From: Bradyrhizobium sp. 195
GTDB lineage: Bacteria; Pseudomonadota; Alphaproteobacteria; Rhizobiales; Xanthobacteraceae
Reading direction: 5' to 3'
DNA length: 64,000 nucleotides
Assembly: GCF_023101665.1 (NCBI RefSeq)
Contig: NZ_CP082161.1
Location: 2,914,001-2,978,000 of the forward strand
In this document: positions 25,869 to 33,621 of the stretch, in pieces
How positions within the stretch are numbered: position 1 is the first letter of the stretch
How the letters are laid out: every line of letters begins with the position of its first letter
Translations under genes and position numbers: made by a program
The notes under the pieces: model-generated
What the model saw: only the letters and a program-made list of their open reading frames with translations
Told to the model about the DNA's origin: nothing
Databases searched by the model: none

Positions 25869-26840
25869 TCATCGAAGTTTGGGGTTGAGCGCGTCGCGCA
25901 GCCAGTCGCCGAGCAGGTTGATCGACAGGATCAGCCCGGCCAGCGCGAGTCCGGGAAAGGCGACGATCCACCATTCGCCGGCGAACAGATAATTGTTGCC
26001 GATGCGGATCAGCGTGCCAAGCGAGGGCATGGTGTCGGGCAGGCCGACGCCGAGGAAGGATAGCGTCGCCTCGGTGATGATGGCCAGCGCAAGGTTGATG
26101 GTGGCGATGACCAGGATCGGCCCCATCGTGTTGGGCAGCACGTGTCGCAGCATGATCTTCGGCGCGGGCAGGCCGATCAACTGCGCGGCGGCGACGTAGT
26201 CCTTGTTCTTCTCGACCATCACGGAGCCGCGCACCGTCCGGGCATAGCCGACCCAGAAGCTCAGGCCGATCGAGATCACCAGCACCACCAGCATGCTGTT
26301 GGCGTCCAGTCGGTTGCCAAAGATCGATTTCGCGATGCCGTTGACCAGCAGCGCGATCAGAATGGCGGGGAAGGTGAGTTGCACATCGGCGATTCGCATG
26401 ATCACGCCGTCGACCGCGCCGCCGAAATAGCCGGCGATCAGGCCGAGCGCGATGCCGAGCGCGCCGGCGAAGATCACGCCGGCGACGCCCACGGCCAGCG
26501 AGATGCGCATGCCGTAGAGAATTGCGGAGAACACGTCGCGGCCCTGCTCGTCGGTGCCGAGCAGGAACGGGCTTTGGCCGTCGGCGGTCCAGAGCGGCGA
26601 GATCCGTGAGTTCATCAACTGGAGCTGCGCCGGATCGAACGGGTTCTGCACGGCGAGCGCGGATGCAAAGATCGCAAGCAGGAAGAACAGCACGGTAATG
26701 GCCGCCGCCACCATGGTCAGCTTGGAGCGGCGGAACGAATAGAAGATGTCGCTGTCGAGGGCGCGGCTGAGCCAGTTGCGGCCGGCATGCGCGGGCGGCG
26801 CGCTCTGCTTGTCGGAATTGGAGGCGACTGCGTCGGACAT
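25869..26840 (-). CDS. Oligopeptide/dipeptide ABC transporter permease (DppC type)
   Basis: 323-residue inner-membrane protein from the ATG at 26840; the frame continues upstream across the DppB-type gene but without a credible start. TM1 is about residues 45-66 (TMVAAAITVLFFLLAIFASA). The periplasmic LLGTDEQGRDVFSAILYG segment is diagnostic of the DppC branch. Five further helices follow, with the EAA loop (VAAAQLIGLPAPKIMLRH) contacting the ATPases. It lies 11 bp downstream of the DppB-type gene. Confidence 0.95.
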   Translation of the reverse strand: MSDAVASNSDKQSAPPAHAGRNWLSRALDSDIFYSFRRSKLTMVAAAITVLFFLLAIFASALAVQNPFDPAQLQLMNSRISPLWTADGQSPFLLGTDEQGRDVFSAILYGMRISLAVGVAGVIFAGALGIALGLIAGYFGGAVDGVIMRIADVQLTFPAILIALLVNGIAKSIFGNRLDANSMLVVLVISIGLSFWVGYARTVRGSVMVEKNKDYVAAAQLIGLPAPKIMLRHVLPNTMGPILVIATINLALAIITEATLSFLGVGLPDTMPSLGTLIRIGNNYLFAGEWWIVAFPGLALAGLILSINLLGDWLRDALNPKLR

Positions 26841-26851
26841 GCAGGGCTGCC

Positions 26852-27832
26852 TTATGTGGCGCGGCCGACGGTCGCGCGCAGGCGCGGATCGACCACGGTG
26901 TAGAGGATGTCGACCACCAGATTGATGGTGACGAAGATCAGCGAAACCATCAGCAGATAGGCGGCCATGATCGGGATGTCGACGTTCTGCACGGCCTGCA
27001 CGAACAGAAGTCCCATACCCGGCCATTGGAACACGGTTTCGGTGATGATCGAAAATGCAATAACCGAGCCAAACTGAAGTCCGGCCACCGTGATCACGGG
27101 AATGAGCGTGTTCTTCAGCGCGTGGCCGAAATGGATGGCGCGGGTGGTCAGGCCTCTAGCGCGGGCGAAGCGGATGTAGTCGGTCCGCAGCACTTCCAGC
27201 ATCTCCGCGCGCACCAGCCGCATGATCAGGGTCATCTGGAACAGGCCGAGCGTGATCGAGGGCATGATCAGCGCCTTCAGTCCCGACAGCGTGAGCAGAC
27301 CCGTGCTCCACCAGCCGAGCTTGACCACCTCGCCGCGACCGAACGAGGGCAGCCAACCCAATGTCACCGCGAACAGATAGATCAGCAGAATGCCGATCAG
27401 GAAAGTCGGCAACGAGATGCCAATCAGCGAAACCGCCTGAAACAATTTGGCGAGCACGGTGTCGCGCTTGAGCGCCGAATAGACACCCATCAGAATGCCG
27501 AACACCATGGCAAACACGGTCGCGCTGACCGCAAGTTCCAGCGTGGCCGGCATACGCTCCATCAACAACGTCGAGACCGGCTGGCGGAACTGGTAGGAGA
27601 CGCCGAACTTGAATTGCGCGGCGTCGGCGAAATAGCGCACGAACTGCACCGGCACGGGATCATCGAGGCCGAGCGACTTGCGCACGACCTCGCGTTCGGC
27701 CGCCGACGTGTCGATCGAGACGATCTGGTTGACGGGGTCGCCGGCGAAACGGAACATCGAGAAGGCGATGATGCCGACGGCGAACATGACGCCGATGGCC
27801 TGAACGGCGCGGCGAAGAGTGAAAGCGAGCAT
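26852..27832 (-). CDS. Oligopeptide/dipeptide ABC transporter permease (DppB type)
   Basis: 326-residue inner-membrane protein. It begins MLAFTLRRAVQAIGVMFAVG (TM1) and has the DppB-type QFVRYF and LPTFLIGILLIYLF segments, plus the EAA loop YIRFARARGLTTRAIHFGHA. A GTG 9 bp upstream (27841) is an alternative start. I prefer the ATG because AAGGA then lies 11 bp away rather than 2. It follows the binding-protein gene after a 104-bp gap holding two hairpins. Confidence 0.93.
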   Translation of the reverse strand: MLAFTLRRAVQAIGVMFAVGIIAFSMFRFAGDPVNQIVSIDTSAAEREVVRKSLGLDDPVPVQFVRYFADAAQFKFGVSYQFRQPVSTLLMERMPATLELAVSATVFAMVFGILMGVYSALKRDTVLAKLFQAVSLIGISLPTFLIGILLIYLFAVTLGWLPSFGRGEVVKLGWWSTGLLTLSGLKALIMPSITLGLFQMTLIMRLVRAEMLEVLRTDYIRFARARGLTTRAIHFGHALKNTLIPVITVAGLQFGSVIAFSIITETVFQWPGMGLLFVQAVQNVDIPIMAAYLLMVSLIFVTINLVVDILYTVVDPRLRATVGRAT

Positions 27833-27860
27833 GCCTTCCACTGTCCTTGGGTGTGCGTGC

Positions 27861-27921
27861 GGCTGACGCCTCTGTCAGCCGGAAAAGGAAAGGTCCCGGA
27901 AGCCTGACGCCGCCGGGACCT
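27861..27921 (-). other. Two intercistronic hairpins between the binding-protein and permease genes
   Basis: Read on the - strand, the first hairpin has perfect 9-bp arms (AGGTCCCGG and CCGGGACCT, + strand 27891-27899 and 27913-27921), followed by TTCCTTTT. The second has 7-bp arms (GGCTGAC and GTCAGCC, 27861-27867 and 27874-27880). Such elements between a binding-protein gene and its permease commonly stop or protect part of the transcript, giving excess binding protein. That role here is inferred. Confidence 0.6.
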
Positions 27922-27936
27922 CGTGTTCAACTGACG

Positions 27937-29532
27937 CTATTCCTTCTTGGTTGCCCAATGGAACATGACCAGGTTGTCGGCGCGCTGCGGCAGGTTGACT
28001 TTTTTCGATACGCCCCAGGCCAGCGCCTGCTGGTGCAGCGGGACGTAGGACCAGTCCTTGTTGCCGATTTCGTAGGCCTGCTTGATCAGCTGGTTGCGCT
28101 TGGCAGTGTCGGTTTCGACCAGCACCTTGTCGGTGATGGCGTCGAACTCCTTGTTGCAATAGCCGCCGAGATTGGCCTCGCCCCGCGAAGACTTCGCATC
28201 GTCGCGGCAGCCCATGATGTCGTAGAGCACGTTGTGCGAGTCCATCGTGCTCGGCGTCCAACCCAGCAGGTAGAACGAGGTCTGGTAGCCGCCCTGCTTC
28301 AGCACCTTGGCGAAGTATTGCGCCTTCGGCTGCGCCAGAAGATTGATCTTGACGCCGATGCGGGCAAGCATGCCGACCACGGCCTGGCAGATGGCAGCGT
28401 CGTTGACGTAACGGTCGTTCGGACAATCCATCGTGACCTCGAAGCCGTCGGGATAGCCGGCCTCTGTCAGGAGCTTCTTGGCGCCGTCAGGGTCGAATTT
28501 CGGCCGTGTGAACTCCTTGGACAGCACGAACAATTCCGGTGCGATCATCAGGGCCGACGGTGTCGACAGCCCGCGCATCACGCGCGTCTTGATCAGCTCG
28601 ATGTCGATCGCCTTGTAGAAGGCTTCGCGGACGCGGACGTCCTTGAACGGATTCTTGCCCTTGATGTTGGAGTAGAGCAGCTCATCGCGCATCTGATCGA
28701 AGCCGATGAAGATGGTGCGCAGCTCCGCCCCCTTCAGCACCTGGGCGTTCGGGCTGGAATCGACGCGGGAGATGTCCTGGATCGGCACCGGCTCGATGAC
28801 GTCGACTTCGCCCGAGAGCAGCGCAGCGACGCGGGTGGCGTCCGAGGCGATCGGGGTGAAGACGATCTCCTTCAGGTTACCTTCCATCTTGCCCCAGTAA
28901 TTGGGATTGGCCTTGAATACGGTCTTGACGCCAGGCTGATGGCTTTCGATGGTGAAGGGACCGGTGCCGTTCTCGTGCAGCGAGGCGTAGCTCGGCGTGG
29001 TCGCCGCCACCGGCGTCGGATCGACGACGTTGTTCGCCTCGGCCCATTTCTTGTCCATGATGTACCAGACATCCCACGAGTTATGCAGGATGGGATTGGG
29101 CGAAGGCAGAACGAAGTCGACGGTGTAATCATCGACCTTGACGACCTTGACGTCGGGCGCAAGGCGGGTCTGCATGTTGGACCCCTTCTTGCGGACGCGG
29201 TCGGCCGAGAACACCACGTCGTCGGCGGTGAAGGGATCGCCGTTGTGGAATTTCACGCCTTTGCGCAAATGGAAGCGCCAGCGGGTCGGCTCCGGAGTTT
29301 CCCAGCTCTCCGCCAGCGCCGGAATGATCTTGAGGTCCTTGTCGCGCGCGGTGAGGCCTTGATAGACGTGACCGAGATGGGCGTGGGTGGTGCTCTCATT
29401 GAGCGTATAGGGATCGAGGGACTTCAGGTCACCTTGGTTGGCATAGCGCAGCGTCTGGCTGGTCGCAGGCGAGACCGTCAACGCAAACGTACCGGCGAGC
29501 GTCGCCGCAAACAGACTCCGACATACTGACAT
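27937..29532 (-). CDS. ABC transporter substrate-binding protein, family 5 (peptide/glutathione type)
   Basis: 531-residue periplasmic binding protein. It has a signal peptide (MSVCRSLFAATLAGTFALTV, cleavage near ATSQT) and then TLRYANQGDLKSLDPYTLNE, typical of the DppA/OppA/GsiB family. TRWRFHLRKGVKFHNGDPFT is the family signature segment. The ATG at 29532 has GGAGAGGG about 8 bp upstream; the frame extends further but into non-coding sequence. It is the first gene of an operon of binding protein, two permeases, two ATPases and a gamma-glutamyltransferase, so gamma-glutamyl peptides or glutathione are plausible ligands. Confidence 0.94.
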   Translation of the reverse strand: MSVCRSLFAATLAGTFALTVSPATSQTLRYANQGDLKSLDPYTLNESTTHAHLGHVYQGLTARDKDLKIIPALAESWETPEPTRWRFHLRKGVKFHNGDPFTADDVVFSADRVRKKGSNMQTRLAPDVKVVKVDDYTVDFVLPSPNPILHNSWDVWYIMDKKWAEANNVVDPTPVAATTPSYASLHENGTGPFTIESHQPGVKTVFKANPNYWGKMEGNLKEIVFTPIASDATRVAALLSGEVDVIEPVPIQDISRVDSSPNAQVLKGAELRTIFIGFDQMRDELLYSNIKGKNPFKDVRVREAFYKAIDIELIKTRVMRGLSTPSALMIAPELFVLSKEFTRPKFDPDGAKKLLTEAGYPDGFEVTMDCPNDRYVNDAAICQAVVGMLARIGVKINLLAQPKAQYFAKVLKQGGYQTSFYLLGWTPSTMDSHNVLYDIMGCRDDAKSSRGEANLGGYCNKEFDAITDKVLVETDTAKRNQLIKQAYEIGNKDWSYVPLHQQALAWGVSKKVNLPQRADNLVMFHWATKKE

Positions 29533-29836
29533 TCTTGACCCTCTCCACACCGCCGTGCCGGTGGTTTTTGATTGTTCGGCCGGCCGATTAATCCATGTTG
29601 CCCAGAGTTCTCGACCGGTGCAAGCGCCATTCCAGCAAGGAACGCGCCAAGTTGCGCCGCTGTGCAGCAATGCTGACCGTGGCGTCTGGCATGGAGGACC
29701 GCGTCTTTCGACTTTGGTTGACCATACTGGCCAATTGCGGGACGGGGCATGTCGCGCCTGCATCAGGTAGCTTGCGTCGCACCACAACTCGCGGCGATAC
29801 TCCGCCGAGCCGCTCGAATCTCATTCCGGAGGGGAC
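29533..29836. other. 304-bp divergent intergenic region
   Basis: No convincing gene lies here. It must hold the promoter of the peptide transporter operon (-) and that of the DUF6489/hydrolase genes (+). The right end has GGAGGGG as a strong ribosome site before the ATG at 29837. A short open frame across 29595-29840 lacks a start signal and a recognisable product. I see no strong hexamer pair or palindrome that I would defend. Confidence 0.6.
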
Positions 29837-30094
29837 ATGAAAGTTAACATCGAAATCGACTGCACCCCCCTCGAGGCCCGCCAGTTCTTCGGTTTGCCTG
29901 ACGTGATGCCGATGCAGACCGCTGTCATGGACAAGCTGCAGCAACAGATGATGTCCAACATCGACAAGGTCTCCCCGGAATCGCTGATCCAGAGCTGGTT
30001 CACCTTCGATCCGAAGATCGCGGAGCGGTTTCAGGACATGTTCGTCACCATGGCCGGTCTCGGCAGCCCGCGCAGCGGCGACAAGAAGAAATAG
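29837..30094 (+). CDS. DUF6489 family small protein
   Basis: 85-residue protein, MKVNIEIDCTPLEARQFFGL at the N-terminus, which I recognise as the DUF6489 family found in many alphaproteobacteria. It has no signal peptide, membrane segment or catalytic motif. It is predicted mostly helical after residue 25, with a Lys-rich tail. GGAGGGG lies 5 bp before the ATG. Its stop overlaps the GTG of the alpha/beta hydrolase, so the two are coupled. A phasin-like or hydrolase-partner role is possible from context only. Confidence 0.85.
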   Translation: MKVNIEIDCTPLEARQFFGLPDVMPMQTAVMDKLQQQMMSNIDKVSPESLIQSWFTFDPKIAERFQDMFVTMAGLGSPRSGDKKK

Positions 30095-30894
30095 TGTCGC
30101 CCGGGCCGGATGGGGCGCTGGAGAGAGGCCGGCTTCGTCCGCCGGGCCTCGGCCTGCTGCTTGCCGAGGCTCGCGGCCTGTTCGAATTCAACGCCAGCCT
30201 GCTGCTGTCGCCGCTTCTGATGCGCGCGCCCAGGGGCGACGGCCATCCGGTGCTGGCGTTGCCGGGCTTTCTCGCCAGCGATCTCTCGATGATGCCGATG
30301 CGGCGCTATCTCAGCGAGCTCGGCTATGAGGCGCATGCATGGCGAATGGGCCGCAACCTTGGTGGGCTGGGGCGGATGCGGGATTCGCTGCGCAGCCGTC
30401 TCGTCGAAATCCATGCCGCCACGGGGCGCAAGGTCAGCCTGGTCGGGTGGAGTCTCGGCGGCGTCTATGCCCGCGATCTCGCGCTGTGGGCGCCCGACAA
30501 GGTTCGCTATGTCATCACGCTCGGCAGCCCTTTTGCCAACGACGTGCGGGCGACCAACGCCACGCGGCTCTACGAGGCGCTGTCCGGCGAGCGGGTCGAG
30601 GATTTTGCGGTAGCGCGCGAGGCGATCGCCGGCGATCTGCCGGTGCCGGCAACCTCGATCTATTCGCGCGCCGACGGTGTCGTGAACTGGCGGACCTGCT
30701 TGCTCCGTCCCTCCGACCGTGCCGAGAACATCGAGGTGCACCTGGCGAGCCATATCGGGCTCGGGGTGAACCCCGCGGCGCTGTGGGCCGTGGCCGACCG
30801 CCTGGCCCAACCGGAGGGGGAATTCTCGCCATTTGACCGGGCAGGGCCGTTTGCCATTGCATATGCCCCGCCGGAACAGGCAGTATCCGCCTGA
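30094..30894 (+). CDS. Alpha/beta hydrolase (lipase-like), paralogue of the gene at 43088
   Basis: 266-residue hydrolase with a GTG start inside the DUF6489 stop codon. The nucleophile elbow is LVGWSLGGVYARD (Ser120). HPVLALPGFLASD supplies the oxyanion region, and candidate acid and His are in YSRADGVVNW and ASHIGLGVNP. The whole length matches the protein at 43088-43858 (shared APRGDGHPVL, RQVIT-like ITLGSPFA, and RLAQ...PFDR segments). No signal peptide is seen, so it is cytosolic. It may act on neutral lipid or PHA-derived esters, given the wax ester synthase next door. Confidence 0.85.
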   Translation: MSPGPDGALERGRLRPPGLGLLLAEARGLFEFNASLLLSPLLMRAPRGDGHPVLALPGFLASDLSMMPMRRYLSELGYEAHAWRMGRNLGGLGRMRDSLRSRLVEIHAATGRKVSLVGWSLGGVYARDLALWAPDKVRYVITLGSPFANDVRATNATRLYEALSGERVEDFAVAREAIAGDLPVPATSIYSRADGVVNWRTCLLRPSDRAENIEVHLASHIGLGVNPAALWAVADRLAQPEGEFSPFDRAGPFAIAYAPPEQAVSA

Positions 30895-30939
30895 CGAGAA
30901 GCGCCGGCTAAGGCGCCCGTCAAATCTTGGGAGGGAACT

Positions 30940-32490
30940 ATGGCTGACGGGAAGAAGCTGTCGTCGCTGGACGCGTCGTTTCTCTATCTGGAGACGCCGG
31001 AAATGCCGATGCATGTCGGGAGCATGGCGATCTTTCGCCTGCCCGACGACTACAAGGGCGACTTCTTCGAAGACTTCAAGGCGATGATCGTCTCGCGCCT
31101 GCACATCGCGCCGATCCTGAAGGCGCGGCTGGAGAAGGCGCCGCTCGACATCGACCATCCCTCCTGGGTGGAGGACGATCAGTTCGACATCGACCGCCAC
31201 ATCTTCCGCGCCAGCCTGCCGCAGCCGCGCGACCGGGCCACGCTCGAGCGCATCGTCGGCTGGATGCACGCCAAGCTGTTGAACCGGGCCCGCCCGCTCT
31301 GGGAGTTCTACGTGTTCGAGGGCATGAAGGACAACGAGGTCGGGCTCTATTCCAAGATGCACCATGCCGCCATCGACGGCGGCGCCGGTGCGGCGCTGAC
31401 CAACATGATCTACGATATCTCCCCGATCCCGCGGAAGGTCGATCCGCCGACGGCGGGGAGCAAGGCTGGACAGGAGCCGCGCGACATCGCCGCGAACCTG
31501 CTCGATTCCTACCAGCAGCTGTTCAATCAGCCGCTCGACGCCGGTAAGGCCGCCCAGAACCTGCAATTGCCGCGCACCGGAAAGAGCGACATTGGCTCGA
31601 TCCTGTTCGACAACGCAATGTACCAGATCGAGAGCGCGGTGCGCTTTGCGGGTAATATCCCGACCATGGTCAAGAGCGTCTCCGAGGTGCTCGGCAAGGT
31701 CGCCGATCCCAAGTCGCGCGAGAGCCTCGCCAGCATGGTGTCGCCGCCGACCATGCTGAACAAGACGATCTCGTCGGAGCGCAGTTTTGCCGGCGTGTCG
31801 ATCTCGTTGTCGCGCTCCAAGGCGCTGGCGAAGCGTGCTGGTGGCAAGCTCAACGACGTCGTGCTGGCGCTCGCCTCCGGAGTGGTCCGACGTTACCTCC
31901 AACAATATAGCACGCTGCCGGCAAAATCGCTGACCGCGGCGGTGCCGATCTCCCTGCGCGAGGAGGGCAACACCGAAGCCAACAACCAGGTGTTCGGCAT
32001 GATCTGCGCGATCGCGACCAACATCGACGATCCCAAGGCGCGCCTCGAGGCGATCATCGCGCAATCAACCAAGTCCAAGGAAATGTCGCATCCGCTGCGT
32101 GCACTGATGCCGCAGGTCTCCAACATCTCGATGCTGGGCGCGCCGATCATGGTGCAGATCCTCGCGCTGCTCTACAGCCGCTCCAACCTGTCCGACGTGC
32201 TGCCGCCGGCCGCGAACATCACCGTGTCCAACGTGCCGGGGCCGCGACAGACGCTCTATGCCGCGGGCGCCGAGCTTCTGCACATCTTTCCTGTGTCGAT
32301 CTCGACGCACGGGCAGGCGCTCAACATCACCGTGCAGAGCTATCGCGACCAGCTCGATTTCGGCTTCATCGTCGGCGCCAACATCATTCCGCACGTGCAG
32401 GTGATGTGCGACATGCTTCCGGAGGAGTTCGCCGCGCTGGAGGCGGCCTACGCGCCGCCGGCCGCTGACATCAAGGGCGCAGCAGAGTAG
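30940..32490 (+). CDS. Wax ester synthase/diacylglycerol acyltransferase (WS/DGAT)
   Basis: 516-residue acyltransferase that would join acyl-CoA to a fatty alcohol or diacylglycerol to make wax ester or triacylglycerol. The catalytic HHxxxDG is present as HHAAIDGG (His141, His142, Asp146). The N-terminal LSSLDASFLYLETPEMPMHV and the later NVPGPRQTLYAAGAEL are family-typical. GGGAGGGA lies about 6 bp before the ATG. It lies between two alpha/beta hydrolases on the same strand. In this context it is a storage-lipid gene, although many bacteria carry WS/DGAT homologues of low activity. Confidence 0.94.
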   Translation: MADGKKLSSLDASFLYLETPEMPMHVGSMAIFRLPDDYKGDFFEDFKAMIVSRLHIAPILKARLEKAPLDIDHPSWVEDDQFDIDRHIFRASLPQPRDRATLERIVGWMHAKLLNRARPLWEFYVFEGMKDNEVGLYSKMHHAAIDGGAGAALTNMIYDISPIPRKVDPPTAGSKAGQEPRDIAANLLDSYQQLFNQPLDAGKAAQNLQLPRTGKSDIGSILFDNAMYQIESAVRFAGNIPTMVKSVSEVLGKVADPKSRESLASMVSPPTMLNKTISSERSFAGVSISLSRSKALAKRAGGKLNDVVLALASGVVRRYLQQYSTLPAKSLTAAVPISLREEGNTEANNQVFGMICAIATNIDDPKARLEAIIAQSTKSKEMSHPLRALMPQVSNISMLGAPIMVQILALLYSRSNLSDVLPPAANITVSNVPGPRQTLYAAGAELLHIFPVSISTHGQALNITVQSYRDQLDFGFIVGANIIPHVQVMCDMLPEEFAALEAAYAPPAADIKGAAE

Positions 32491-32500
32491 GAACGTGTCA

Positions 32501-33496
32501 ATGATTGAGATGCCGCCGCTCCAGTTCGCGCAGACCAACGGAATCCGCATGGGCTATTACGAGGCGGGCCCGGTCAGCGACAAGCCGCCGATCGTGCTAT
32601 GCCACGGCTGGCCCGAGCTCGCCTTCTCCTGGCGCCACCAGATCAAGGCATTGAGCGAAGCCGGCATTCGGGTGATCGCGCCCGACCAGCGCGGCTATGG
32701 TGCAACCGACCGGCCCGAGCCGGTCGAGGCCTACGACATTGAGCACCTGACCGGCGACCTCGTCGGGCTCCTCGACCATCTGAATATCGACAAGGCGATC
32801 TTCGTCGGTCACGACTGGGGCGGCTTCATCGTCTGGCAGATGCCGTTGCGGCACATCGAGCGGGTTGCGGGCGTGGTCGGCATCAACACGCCTCACACCA
32901 ACCGCGCCTGGGCCGATCCGATCGAGCTCCTGCGCGCGCGCTTCGGTGACAAGATGTACATCGTGCAGTTCCAGGACCCGGCGCGTGAGCCCGACAGGAT
33001 TTTCGGCAGTCGCGTCGAACAGACTTTTGATGCGTTCATGCGCAAGCCGGCGCCGCGTCCGCCCGACGCGCCGGCAGAGGAAGTGGTTGCCGGCGTCGGC
33101 GCTTCGCCGCGGGTCAATCTGGCGTTTCCGCAGATGATCGCAGCCTATGACGCGAAGCACGATCCGCGTACGCCGATCCTGTCGCCGGAAGAGAAGAAGG
33201 TGTTCGTCGACAACTTCACCCGGACCGGCTTCACCGGCGGCATCAACTGGTACCGCAACATGTCGCGCAACTGGACGCGCGCCGAAGGGCTCGATCATAC
33301 GGTACGCGTGCCGTCGCTGATGATCATGGCCGAGAACGATGCGGTGTTGCCGCCATCCTCCGCCGACGGCATGGACAAGCTGATTCCCGATCTCGAAAAG
33401 TATCTGGTCCGCGACAGCGGCCATTGGACGCAGCAGGAGAAGCCGGAGGAGGTCAGCGCCAAGCTGATCGAATGGCGTAGAAGGCGGTTTGGCTAA
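32501..33496 (+). CDS. Epoxide hydrolase-like alpha/beta hydrolase
   Basis: 331-residue cytosolic enzyme. HGWPE (residues 35-39) is the oxyanion motif HGxP. Asp105 in FVGHDWGG is the nucleophile, which points to epoxide hydrolase or haloalkane/fluoroacetate dehalogenase rather than a serine esterase. The His is in RDSGHWTQQEKPEE, and Tyr residues in the cap (INWYRNM) fit epoxide opening. I prefer the ATG at 32501 to the GTG at 32495, because AGGA then lies 8 bp upstream. It comes 10 bp after the WS/DGAT stop and before a P450-reductase fusion that could make epoxides. Confidence 0.88.
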   Translation: MIEMPPLQFAQTNGIRMGYYEAGPVSDKPPIVLCHGWPELAFSWRHQIKALSEAGIRVIAPDQRGYGATDRPEPVEAYDIEHLTGDLVGLLDHLNIDKAIFVGHDWGGFIVWQMPLRHIERVAGVVGINTPHTNRAWADPIELLRARFGDKMYIVQFQDPAREPDRIFGSRVEQTFDAFMRKPAPRPPDAPAEEVVAGVGASPRVNLAFPQMIAAYDAKHDPRTPILSPEEKKVFVDNFTRTGFTGGINWYRNMSRNWTRAEGLDHTVRVPSLMIMAENDAVLPPSSADGMDKLIPDLEKYLVRDSGHWTQQEKPEEVSAKLIEWRRRRFG

Positions 33497-33498
33497 TT

Positions 33499-33588
33499 CG
33501 TCATTGCGGGCGCAGCGAAGCGACGAAGCAATCCAGACCAGCCGGCGCGGAAGCACTTCTGGATTGCCTCGCCTCGCTCGCAATGACG
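33499..33588. repeat. Palindromic intergenic repeat, type A, copy 2
   Basis: Begins CGTCATTGCGGGCGCAGCG and ends GCCTCGCTCGCAATGACG, with AATCCAG and CTGGATT inner arms. It starts 2 bp after the epoxide hydrolase stop and ends 33 bp before the P450-reductase start, so it fills the gap between them. An open frame into the next gene begins inside it, which is why the later ATG at 33622 is preferred. Confidence 0.92.
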
Positions 33589-33621
33589 ACGTTGAATACC
33601 GAGGCAGGGGAAGCGCATTTA

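Noticed and set aside
29595..29840. An 81-residue frame in the gap between the peptide transporter and DUF6489
   Set aside because: No ribosome site, no recognisable family, basic low-complexity composition, and it overlaps the start of DUF6489.
33583..33621. An upstream in-frame start of the P450-reductase gene
   Set aside because: It lies at the end of a type A repeat, has no ribosome site and adds 13 non-conserved residues. The ATG at 33622 has a good site.
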